A stretch of 7,174 nucleotides of DNA from an uncultured Olegusella sp. (GCF_947253395.1 NZ_CAMXYY010000077.1:1-7174), one strand, 5' to 3'. Counted from the first letter of the stretch, positions 1 through 4,928 are shown. Notes: generated from the sequence alone by a model not told the origin. Program-made: numbers and translations.

Positions 1-136
1 AGGTAGAGGCATTGCGTGCAGCTTTCATAATGTTGTCAGAGGTAACAGCATTGCGAGCGACGCGATTGCCGCGATTGGCCAAAAACTCCTTGCGACGCTC
101 ATCAGACCAGCTGGTCTCGATTGCGGATTTGGTCAT
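1..136 (-). CDS. N-terminal part of a second C1B-family aminopeptidase (PepC/bleomycin-hydrolase-like), cut by the window edge
   Basis: Reading leftwards from an ATG at 136-134 there are 45 open codons with no stop. The start has a good ribosome site (AAAGGAGTG) a few bases upstream. The peptide begins MTKSAIETSWSDERRKEF and continues with RxARNAVTSDNIMKAARN. This lines up with the N-terminus of the complete pepC next door, which has AREEFAADRAAQIAKNATSS and then AAR. In this family the segment precedes the catalytic Cys region, which lies outside the window, so activity cannot be judged. It sits 89 nt downstream of the complete pepC on the same strand, behind a hairpin terminator, and I find no convincing promoter in the 34 nt between terminator and start. 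The assignment rests on similarity to the neighbour and is therefore moderate. Confidence 0.65.
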   Translation of the reverse strand, partial: MTKSAIETSWSDERRKEFLANRGNRVARNAVTSDNIMKAARNAST

Positions 137-169
137 TCAACACTCCTTTTAAGAATAAATATTTCAAGC

Positions 170-209
170 AAAAAAGAGGCACTGCTTGTCAAAAGATAAG
201 CAGTGCCTC
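170..209 (-). terminator. Rho-independent terminator of pepC
   Basis: A perfect 12-bp inverted repeat (arms 176-187 and 198-209, GAGGCACTGCTT and its complement) with a 10-nt loop lies just after the pepC stop. On the minus strand it is followed by six Ts (170-175). The plus strand has no T-run after the stem, so it works for pepC. It separates pepC from the next aminopeptidase gene. Confidence 0.85.
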
Positions 210-225
210 AAGGCAGAACTTATTG

Positions 226-1602
226 CTAGTGGCAAAGTGCCAGCGAACCCATGGGATCCCAAGGTGCAAGCACAGTTGCTTCCTCGGTCTCATAGATGGT
301 GCGTTCTTCATCGCTTAGGTACTTCTTGTCCACAACAACCTGGAAGACATACTCGTTAAACCAGTTATCAGAGAGGGTATCAAAGCCATCGCGGCCATGA
401 TCTTTGCCCCAACTATTTTCGACCTTCCAAGACTGAGGTTTACCGTTAGTATCTAGTCGGACGCCTTCAAGCACCATTGCGTGAGTCATCAGGGACTCAC
501 CGTAATCCAGGCGTTCTGCCTTGGTAAGACCGCCTTCCACTGTCATGCCCAGCAGCCCGTCAATATCGAGAGCAGCGGTATCCATGATGCCCTCATCGCG
601 CAGATAGGACTGGTTGACATCGCAGCCAAACCATACAGGTAGATCGTCGCGCATCTGAGCGATGGCAAGCTCCTTAAGACGATCGATAGGAAGGTTGAGA
701 TAGCGCACGCCACCTGCTTCGATAACATTGCCGAGACGTGACACGGTGAAGGTGTGACCAAAGGGCTTATCGGCAGTAGGAGCAGAAATCAGCGAAACGT
801 AGTTGGAAACCTCCATGTCTACAGCCGCCTTAAAGAACTCCTGCGGGGTGAAATGACCAGAGATAGCCTCGATGAGCTGGTCGTCTTTGTCGCGAATACG
901 GGCTTCAAAGCTCTTGGGAGGCATACCCAAGCAAATGGCAAGAAAATGCCACACCTCAGAAATCATCTCAGCACGCATCGCTTCAAGGTCATCTGTGCTT
1001 GCGCCAGCAGCGGCAGTCTCACGCAGTCGCTTGGCACAACTGCGCAGGAAACGAGTCAAATAGCCATCCATATCGCGCGTGTTTTTGGAGCACGCAGTTT
1101 CGGGCATGGCCTCCTTGGGGACAACACCATATTTTTCCACCAGTGCGCAGAACATATCCCACTGACCGCCGTCGCCGATAGGATCAGTGAGCAGGTAAGA
1201 CACGAGGCGGCCATCCAAAGGCTCATCGAGCGTATCGAGGATATTGGCTAAAAACCAGTTGGACTTCTCCAATTTGTCAAAGAACAGAGGGTATGCCTGA
1301 GAAAGCTCAAAGGTTTTAAGGTTGTATTTTTTGATAGTACGGAAGCGCATGGTATTAAGACTGGCAAACATCCAGCAACGACCAGAATGCATTTGGTCGC
1401 AACGCTCGCCCTGCTTGACTTCAATATCAAAGCCGAGTGCGTTTGCTGCAATACCCTCGGGTACGCGGGCAGCCTCACGTAGACCCATAGAGCTGGTGGC
1501 GTTTTTTGCAATCTGAGCCGCGCGGTCAGCAGCGAACTCCTCTCGCGCTTTGCTTAGGGCATCTGCACCAATGGCGCGCAAGCTTTCGTTTTTACTTGCC
1601 AT
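226..1602 (-). CDS. pepC: Aminopeptidase C (peptidase family C1B, bleomycin-hydrolase type)
   Basis: 458 residues, close to the usual family length. It is a cytoplasmic papain-fold cysteine aminopeptidase that trims N-terminal residues from peptides; relatives are self-compartmentalising hexamers. The catalytic set is complete: Gln70, Cys76 in SGRCWMFASLN, His374 in THAMVLEGV, and Asn396 in WKVENSWG. The family C-terminal arm LAPWDPMG is present at 446-452. The protein ends SLALCH, a few residues longer than the MGALA-type ends I know, in which the C-terminus lies in the active-site cleft. I chose ATG 1602 (MASKNES) because GGAGGT precedes it by 3 nt and the N-terminus fits the family; the frame stays open to an ATG at 1659, but that adds 19 residues with no role I can see. 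No signal peptide. It is divergent from cca and followed by a strong terminator. Confidence 0.93.
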   Translation of the reverse strand: MASKNESLRAIGADALSKAREEFAADRAAQIAKNATSSMGLREAARVPEGIAANALGFDIEVKQGERCDQMHSGRCWMFASLNTMRFRTIKKYNLKTFELSQAYPLFFDKLEKSNWFLANILDTLDEPLDGRLVSYLLTDPIGDGGQWDMFCALVEKYGVVPKEAMPETACSKNTRDMDGYLTRFLRSCAKRLRETAAAGASTDDLEAMRAEMISEVWHFLAICLGMPPKSFEARIRDKDDQLIEAISGHFTPQEFFKAAVDMEVSNYVSLISAPTADKPFGHTFTVSRLGNVIEAGGVRYLNLPIDRLKELAIAQMRDDLPVWFGCDVNQSYLRDEGIMDTAALDIDGLLGMTVEGGLTKAERLDYGESLMTHAMVLEGVRLDTNGKPQSWKVENSWGKDHGRDGFDTLSDNWFNEYVFQVVVDKKYLSDEERTIYETEEATVLAPWDPMGSLALCH

Positions 1603-1649
1603 ATGACCTCCAATAGTCAATAACAACTGTTGTGAATACATCCTCAATG

Positions 1650-1658
1650 AGAATAGCA
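1650..1658 (-). promoter_or_regulatory. Possible extended -10 promoter of pepC
   Basis: On the minus strand the bases read TGC-TATTCT, an extended -10 element, about 40 nt before the pepC ribosome site. No good -35 hexamer lies at 16-18 nt, so this is a weak prediction. It is within about 30 nt of the candidate cca -10 on the other strand, so the two promoters would be back to back. Confidence 0.35.
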
Positions 1659-1683
1659 CCAGGCACTAACAACGAGTCGGCGG

Positions 1684-1689
1684 TATACT
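1684..1689 (+). promoter_or_regulatory. Possible -10 box of cca
   Basis: TATACT, one base from consensus, lies 69 nt upstream of the cca ATG. I see no convincing -35 hexamer at 15-19 nt. The short leader contains no recognisable riboswitch or hairpin. Confidence 0.3.
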
Positions 1690-1758
1690 GGTTCTATCGA
1701 AAATGCAATGACTTTTTACGCGCCAGCACCCTGTAATTTTGCTGAGGAAGGAAGTTGA

Positions 1759-3153
1759 ATGCCTCTTGCGACATCAGAGATCTCTCTTGAGCTCCCGAGA
1801 CCTGCTCTGCGTGTAATTGAGGCGCTCGAATCTGCAGGTTTTGAGGCATGGGCAGTTGGTGGCTGGGTGCGCGATGCCTTGCTGGCAAGGACTAGTCATG
1901 ATGTTGATGTAACTACTTCAGCTAGCTGGCAGGAGTCAAAACAGGTACTTTTAACTGCTGGAATGGCAGTGCACGAGACGGGTACAGCGCATGGCACTAT
2001 TACAGCCGTTTGCGATTTTATGCCTATTGAGGTTACAACCTATCGTGTTGAGGGTGCCTACAGCGATCATCGACATCCCGATGAGGTGCGCTTTGTCCGC
2101 AATGTTTGTGATGACCTTGGGCGCCGCGATTTTACGATTAATGCCATGGCATATCACCCCACCCGTGGTCTGCTTGACCCCTATGGTGGACAAGCAGATC
2201 TTGAGCGAGGTTTGATACGCGCGGTCGGGGTGGCGAAAGAGCGCTTTGAAGAGGATGCCCTGCGCGTATTGCGTGCGGTGCGTTTTGCGTGCCGTTTTGG
2301 CTTTGAGGTGGAAGAAAAGACGCAGGCTGCCTTGCTTGCTTGTGCACCTCAGTTAGCACATGTTGCTCAAGAGCGCATAGGACAAGAAATGCGTGGCATC
2401 GTGGAGTCAGGTCATGTTGACTGGGCATTGATGTACCAGACCGATGTTATGGTGCAGGCAATTCCTGAGCTTGCAGCGATGGTTGGCTTTGACCAATGCA
2501 GTCCCTACCATGCCTTTGACGTACTAGAGCACACGGCGCGTGTGTGTCGTGCGGTAGAAGAATTCGAAGGGGGAGTGGTTGCTCCAGAGCTACGCTGGGC
2601 TGCTTTGCTTCACGATATTGCTAAGCCAGCGACTTTTAGCAAAGATGATACGGGGCGTGGACATTTCTTTGGGCATCCCAAGCTTGGTGCTGAGATGGCA
2701 GAAAGCATTATGCGTCGCATGGCGTTGCCCAGCGAGTTGGTCAATGCTACGCGCATGTTGGTGCGTATGCATGACCATGTGGTTGTGCCTACGACGCGCT
2801 CTATTAGGCGTACGTTGCGCAAGTTTGAACTTGCTTGCCCAGGCCGTGCGGTGGCACTGACTTGGCAGTTGATTGATCTGAAGCGTTCTGATGCAGTGGC
2901 AAAGGTGCCTCGAGCGGCGAACTATGCCATCGAGTTGGATGCTATTGCGCATGCTCTACGCCGAGAAGTGGCAGCAGTGCCTCCGCTGAAAGTACAACAG
3001 CTTGCAATCAGTGGAGCAGATGTCATAGCAGAGATGCAGCTCGAGCCAGGACCAGCGGTGGGACTTGTGTTGGATACCTTACTGGCCGCTGTTATTAATG
3101 ATGAAATCCCCAATGAGCGCGAAGTTTTGCTTGCCCAGATTCGAGGCTATTAG
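1759..3153 (+). CDS. cca: CCA tRNA nucleotidyltransferase (class II, HD-domain type)
   Basis: 464 residues, a normal length for the HD-containing type. The enzyme adds or repairs the 3' CCA of tRNAs from CTP and ATP in the cytoplasm. The head domain shows VGGWVRDAL (GG at 34-35), the metal-binding aspartates in HDVDVTT (Asp48, Asp50), RRDFTINAMAY (122-132), DPYGGQADL (140-148) and the nucleotide-recognition motif EDALRVLRAVRF (EDxxR at 165-169). A C-terminal HD phosphohydrolase-like domain follows, with LHDIAKPATF (His285, Asp286) and conserved histidines at 302, 306 and 338-340. The start ATG is preceded by GAGGAAGGAAG at good spacing. It is transcribed divergently from pepC. Its stop codon TAG gives its last G to the first unit of a heptamer array. 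Both tRNAs in this window already encode CCA, so here the enzyme would mainly repair ends. Confidence 0.95.
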   Translation: MPLATSEISLELPRPALRVIEALESAGFEAWAVGGWVRDALLARTSHDVDVTTSASWQESKQVLLTAGMAVHETGTAHGTITAVCDFMPIEVTTYRVEGAYSDHRHPDEVRFVRNVCDDLGRRDFTINAMAYHPTRGLLDPYGGQADLERGLIRAVGVAKERFEEDALRVLRAVRFACRFGFEVEEKTQAALLACAPQLAHVAQERIGQEMRGIVESGHVDWALMYQTDVMVQAIPELAAMVGFDQCSPYHAFDVLEHTARVCRAVEEFEGGVVAPELRWAALLHDIAKPATFSKDDTGRGHFFGHPKLGAEMAESIMRRMALPSELVNATRMLVRMHDHVVVPTTRSIRRTLRKFELACPGRAVALTWQLIDLKRSDAVAKVPRAANYAIELDAIAHALRREVAAVPPLKVQQLAISGADVIAEMQLEPGPAVGLVLDTLLAAVINDEIPNEREVLLAQIRGY

Positions 3154-3236
3154 CGCATGGCACATGGCGAATGGCAAATGCCACATGCCAAATAGCACAT
3201 GCCAAATGCCACATAGCACATGCCACATAGCAAATG
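3153..3236 (+). repeat. Tandem array of 12 degenerate heptamers
   Basis: Eighty-four bases divide without gaps into twelve 7-mers: GCGCATG, GCACATG, GCGAATG, GCAAATG, CCACATG, CCAAATA, GCACATG, CCAAATG, CCACATA, GCACATG, CCACATA, GCAAATG. Positions 2, 5 and 6 (C, A, T) are invariant; the rest switch between two bases each, [GC]C[AG][AC]AT[GA]. The first four units join as TGGC and the later ones as TGCC or TAGC, so the transcript can form imperfect hairpins such as TGGCA-AA-TGCCA (3172-3183). It starts on the last base of the cca stop codon. Heptanucleotide short tandem repeats are known from other bacteria, for example cyanobacteria. No function is evident. Confidence 0.85.
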
Positions 3237-3241
3237 GTTCA

Positions 3242-3406
3242 CGTGTCGACCTGCGCGACCATAAAACCGCAGGTCAGATTTTCCCCCAGCTCGAGAAACG
3301 AACCATCTTCTGAAATACTGTCCTTCAGCTCACCATAGGTCTGCGTTTGCGTGCAAAACAAACAAATTAGAGCCAGGCAAAAAATAAGATCTACTTGTAT
3401 ACAAAA
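3242..3406 (-). other. Open minus-strand frame without a start codon, possible gene remnant
   Basis: Between an upstream TGA (3407-3409) and a stop at 3239-3241 the minus strand is open for 55 codons. It reads as a hydrophobic stretch (LIFCLALICLF) followed by an acidic polar tail (TYGELKDSISEDGSFLELGE, then NLTCGFMVAQVDT). That resembles a signal or membrane segment plus a short mature part. No ATG, GTG or TTG with a ribosome site starts it, and the frame overlaps the probable cca terminator and the promoter region of the next locus. It may be a decayed fragment or chance. Confidence 0.2.
3248..3282 (+). terminator. Probable terminator downstream of cca and the heptamer array
   Basis: A perfect 8-bp stem (GACCTGCG at 3248-3255, complement at 3268-3275) with a 12-nt loop is followed by AGATTTT. 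The T-run is only four bases and the loop is long, so strength is uncertain. Position and orientation suit the end of the cca transcript. Confidence 0.5.
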
Positions 3407-3422
3407 TCATTTTTTATAAAAT
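3395..3422 (+). promoter_or_regulatory. Putative promoter of the small AT-rich locus, with a 10-bp palindrome
   Basis: TTGTAT (3395-3400), 16 nt, then TAAAAT (3417-3422) fits a sigma-70 type promoter in very AT-rich DNA, about 27 nt before a strong ribosome site. The -35 lies within the perfect palindrome TTGTATACAA (3395-3404). Such GT...AC dyads are typical of GntR/FadR-family operators; that link is an inference. Confidence 0.45.
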
Positions 3423-3448
3423 AAAAATAAGTCATAGCTAACATTGTT

Positions 3449-3455
3449 AAGGAGG
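3449..3455 (+). promoter_or_regulatory. Strong ribosome binding site in front of a broken reading frame
   Basis: AAGGAGG sits 4 nt before ATG 3460. That ATG opens a five-codon frame, MAKDL then TAA. The site shows that translation once started, or still starts, here, and supports the frameshift reading of the next feature. Confidence 0.7.
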
Positions 3456-3459
3456 ACGT

Positions 3460-3736
3460 ATGGCAAAAGACTTGTAATGTTTCAGTAGGTCAAGAGAAAA
3501 TAACTGCAGGAGTTGGGTTTAACGTATCGGGACAATTTAGTACTTCAGGCTCAGCAAGTATGAAAGCAAAAAGGAGAGGTCATTTAGTACTTGTCCCTCA
3601 ATATAAAGTTGTTAAATTTAAGGTTCTGATGAAGTCACGTCGCCCGATTATTAAGACCAAAAATCCATGGGTGCACATTGGCAATGGTACAGCAAAAAAA
3701 CCAGTTGCTTTAGTGGCTTTGTGGGTAAATGACTAA
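3460..3736 (+). pseudogene. Small basic protein of unknown function, apparently frameshifted after codon 3
   Basis: ATG 3460 stops at TAA 3475-3477 in its own frame. The +1 frame is open from 3431 to the TAA at 3734-3736 with clear coding character. Removing one A from the run at 3465-3468 joins them into a 91-residue protein starting MAKTCNVSVGQEKITAGVGF. Its features are a Gly/Ser/Val-rich, beta-prone N-terminal half (VGFNVSGQFSTSGSAS), a lysine/arginine-rich middle (KAKRRGHLVLVPQYKVV, KSRRPIIKTK) and an end GNGTAKKPVALVALWVND. No signal peptide is seen from this start. I do not recognise the family; the pattern recalls C-terminal parts of small secreted beta-rich proteins. The only later in-frame ATG (3560) has no good ribosome site. 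The next gene starts 11 nt after the stop. It could be a recent mutation, a sequencing error, recoding, or the tail of a longer deleted gene. Confidence 0.55.
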
Positions 3737-3747
3737 AGGAAATAACT

Positions 3748-3984
3748 ATGGAAGTAAGATATGTGTGGCGCTATCCAGCGATACTTCTCTCTGCTCTATG
3801 TCTTTTTCATTCGGATAAAATTGCGTTTTGGATATATAGCTCATATACCGAAGGTGTTAGCGACTTTGAGCTGCTTAAGCTTTGCATGAGCATCCAACTT
3901 CTTTTTGCAATAATGCTTCTCAGTCTTTTGGCGACCCTTGTTGTAGATTACGCACATGCTGTATGGAATGGGAAATCCGATTAG
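3748..3984 (+). CDS. Small two-helix membrane protein, function unknown
   Basis: 78 residues starting at an ATG with AAAGGA 7 nt upstream, only 11 nt after the stop of the preceding frame, so the two look co-transcribed. Residues about 9-30 are hydrophobic and aromatic (YPAILLSALCLF, IAFWIY) and 46-67 form a clear membrane helix (SIQLLFAIMLLSLLATLVVDY). The segment between carries acidic residues and the C-terminus is short (NGKSD). Base use is AT-rich like the preceding frame and unlike cca. I do not recognise the family. A small membrane protein directly behind a small basic protein is the usual layout of a bacteriocin or toxin with its immunity or export partner, but no motif proves that. 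A palindromic terminator follows. Confidence 0.6.
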   Translation: MEVRYVWRYPAILLSALCLFHSDKIAFWIYSSYTEGVSDFELLKLCMSIQLLFAIMLLSLLATLVVDYAHAVWNGKSD

Positions 3985-4020
3985 CGTTGCGAATTTCGGG
4001 GCTATAAATCCGCTTCTATC

Positions 4021-4124
4021 CGTTGCAACCTCAGGTTGCAGTATTTGCTCTCTAGCTGCAGTTTTGTCTAAATATGCAGGTAGAAGGGTTGTCTGATAAA
4101 ACGTTGCAACCTGAGGTTGCAACG
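4021..4124. repeat. 20-nt inverted repeat pair, each copy itself palindromic
   Basis: CGTTGCAACCTCAGGTTGCA at 4021-4040 is the exact reverse complement of 4105-4124. Each copy contains the dyad TGCAACCT-N-AGGTTGCA. The 64 nt between hold no gene. The two copies can pair with each other or each fold alone. Repeated operator, mobile-element scar or terminator duplication are all possible. Confidence 0.8.
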
Positions 4125-4131
4125 TTTTATT
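4096..4131 (+). terminator. Perfect palindrome, likely terminator of the small locus (possibly bidirectional)
   Basis: Arms of 17 bp (4096-4112 and 4114-4130) flank a single G. The stem has a GC-containing core (CGTTGCAACCT) and ends in A/T tracts (ATAAAA and TTTTAT), so either transcript would end in a U-rich run. It lies 111 nt after the 78-residue membrane protein gene. The near-zero spacer is unusual; in RNA the loop would take in the neighbouring pairs. Confidence 0.6.
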
Positions 4132-4161
4132 GAGAAAAAAGATTTCCCATAATCACTAATT

Positions 4162-4196
4162 TAAAAAGAAAAGGTCAGAGCCGACGCTCTGACCTT
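4162..4196 (-). terminator. Rho-independent terminator of the tRNA operon
   Basis: A perfect 11-bp stem (AAGGTCAGAGC, arms 4171-4181 and 4186-4196) with a 4-nt loop lies 7 nt past the CCA end of tRNA-Glu. On the minus strand it runs into TTCTTTTTAA. Confidence 0.88.
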
Positions 4197-4203
4197 GAAC
4201 ATT

Positions 4204-4280
4204 TGGTAGCCCGTACCAGATTCGAACTGGTGATCTCCGCCTTGAGAGGGCGGCGTCCTAAACCGCTAGACGAACGGGCC
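4204..4280 (-). tRNA. tRNA-Glu (anticodon CUC)
   Basis: 77 nt including the encoded CCA (4204-4206). The acceptor stem is GGCCCGU with ACGGGCU, giving a G1-U72 pair and discriminator A. The D-arm region UCGUCUAGCGGUUUAGGAC, the anticodon stem CCGCC/GGCGG with loop CUCUCAA, and the T-arm ACCAG-UUCGAAU-CUGGU all fold normally. Anticodon CUC reads GAG. As I recall actinobacterial tRNA-Glu genes, G1-U72 and this D-arm are typical there. It is the second gene of a two-tRNA operon, 22 nt after tRNA-Gln. Confidence 0.96.
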
Positions 4281-4302
4281 ATATACTGAGTAGGACGGAA
4301 AA

Positions 4303-4376
4303 TGGCTGGGATGGAGAGAGTCGAACTCCCGCTGACGGAACCAGAATCCGTTGTCCTACCACTAGACGACATCCCA
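4303..4376 (-). tRNA. tRNA-Gln (anticodon CUG)
   Basis: 74 nt with encoded CCA (4303-4305) and discriminator G. The acceptor stem UGGGAUG/CAUCCCA has the U1-A72 pair typical of bacterial tRNA-Gln. The anticodon stem ACGGA/UCCGU closes the loop UUCUGGU, so the anticodon is CUG, reading CAG. The T-arm is GGGAG-UUCGACU-CUCUC with one imperfect pair. It is the first gene of the operon, about 50 nt downstream of a promoter-like sequence. Confidence 0.96.
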
Positions 4377-4422
4377 ATGATTTTCGTCCTTGCGCTAAGC
4401 TCATGCTCCTCAACGCGAGAAT

Positions 4423-4560
4423 TCACTTTATAGGAAGGCGCAGTGCAATGCAAGCCTCCTTTTCAAAAATCTTTTCGTGAAGGCAAAAAGTTGAGAATTT
4501 ATGTACATTCATATGCGCATTAGGCTCTTCGAGGAGTTTATCGAGCACCCGCATATACAT
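4423..4560 (-). CDS. Candidate 45-residue small protein upstream of the tRNA operon
   Basis: On the minus strand an ATG at 4560 has AAGGG 6 nt upstream and opens 45 codons ending at TGA 4423-4425. An in-frame ATG at 4581 would add 7 residues but has a poorer ribosome site. The peptide (MYMRVLDKLLEEPNAHMNVH, later HEKIFEKEACIALRLPIK) is charged and helix-prone, with no signal peptide or membrane segment. I do not recognise it. Its last codons overlap the promoter-like sequence of the tRNAs, which weakens the case. An imperfect inverted repeat (4505-4517 with 4550-4562) covers its start codon. Confidence 0.28.
   Translation of the reverse strand: MYMRVLDKLLEEPNAHMNVHKFSTFCLHEKIFEKEACIALRLPIK
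4427..4453 (-). promoter_or_regulatory. Predicted promoter of the tRNA-Gln/tRNA-Glu operon
   Basis: Read on the minus strand: TTGCAT (4448-4453), a 15-nt spacer, then TATAAA (4427-4432), about 50 nt before the 5' end of tRNA-Gln. The spacer is slightly short. No other good -10 lies between it and the tRNA. Confidence 0.5.
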
Positions 4561-4562
4561 GT
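4505..4562. repeat. Imperfect inverted repeat in the gap before the 78-residue gene
   Basis: Arms 4505-4517 and 4550-4562 (ACATTCATATGCG against ACATGTATATGCG) match at 11 of 13 positions, with a 32-nt spacer. Together with the small minus-strand frame this is all I can see in 4454-4600. It could be a hairpin in either transcript or an operator. Confidence 0.4.
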
Positions 4563-4648
4563 TAATCCCTTGAGTATGCATCCCTAAATAGTAACAATTC
4601 TATTGCTGGGCTGTTCTCGCAGATAAAAAAACGCTAAAGTATTAGCAA

Positions 4649-4668
4649 GGGCTCGTTTATACGAGACC
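4649..4668. promoter_or_regulatory. Hairpin or operator-like dyad upstream of the 78-residue gene
   Basis: GGGCTCGT-TTAT-ACGAGACC forms an 8-bp dyad with one mismatch around a 4-nt centre, 24 nt before ATG 4692. It could be an operator or a leader hairpin. The promoter of the gene is not clear: TAAAGT (4635-4640) is the best -10 candidate and lacks a good -35. Confidence 0.35.
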
Positions 4669-4691
4669 ATGTTGTCGATGATTGGGAGATT

Positions 4692-4928
4692 ATGCGCAAG
4701 ACTAAGATGTTTGAAGGTAAGCGTCATGTCTATGACACTGCTAAGGCTACCGAGGTTGCACACCGTAGCTTTGGCGGTTTTGGCGATCCTGCTGGCTATG
4801 AGGAAACCCTCTATCAGACTAAGCAGGGTCTCTATTTTGTCGTGGGCGTAGGCGGAGCCGATTCCCCGTATCCTACCGAGGATCTCAAGCCTATTTCCAA
4901 GAAGGATGCTGAGGCTTTCGAGGCGTAG
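4692..4928 (+). CDS. Conserved small cytoplasmic protein of unknown function
   Basis: 78 residues with no signal peptide or membrane segment. The order of motifs, KTKMFEGKRHVYDTAKATEVA, then DPAGYEETLYQTKQGLYFVV, then GVGGADSPYP and a C-terminal PISKKDAEAF, matches a widespread group of small proteins I recall from Firmicutes and Actinobacteria (pattern YDTxxAxxxA ... ETLYxTKxGxYFxxGxGG ... PLxxxxA). Their role is unknown to me; they often occur near mobile or plasmid-type genes. The start ATG has GGGAG only 3 nt upstream, so spacing is tight; an in-frame ATG at 4707 has no ribosome site. It is monocistronic: a dyad lies upstream and a strong terminator follows 33 nt after the stop. Codon use looks native. 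Confidence 0.8.
   Translation: MRKTKMFEGKRHVYDTAKATEVAHRSFGGFGDPAGYEETLYQTKQGLYFVVGVGGADSPYPTEDLKPISKKDAEAFEA

Noticed and set aside
754..1251. 165-residue plus-strand reading frame
   Set aside because: It lies wholly opposite pepC, which has a full catalytic triad. It has no domain pattern or ribosome site.
1603..1659. Upstream ATG 1659 as the pepC start, adding 19 residues
   Set aside because: The added residues would span the pepC ribosome site and candidate promoter, and the shorter N-terminus fits the family.
2590..2952. Minus-strand frames of 70-120 residues opposite cca
   Set aside because: They are shadows of a gene with clear motifs in every region; composition is His/Arg/Cys-rich as expected for antisense frames.
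3153..3236. Heptamer array considered as a CRISPR array
   Set aside because: Units are 7 nt, contiguous and without spacers.
3065..3313. 82-residue plus-strand frame running through the heptamer array
   Set aside because: It starts inside cca in another frame, and its repeats (MPNSTCQMPHSTCH) are only the translated heptamers.
3841..4122. 93-residue minus-strand frame
   Set aside because: It is antisense to the membrane protein gene, and its internal repeat (QPQVAT/QPEVAT) is just the two palindromes translated.
3240..4280. Island considered as an integrative element inserted at the tRNA-Glu 3' end
   Set aside because: No second copy of the tRNA 3' end occurs on the far side of the island and no integrase is present. 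Insertion by another route remains possible.
4175..4453. 92-residue minus-strand frame
   Set aside because: It covers both tRNA genes and their terminator, so it is not a protein gene.
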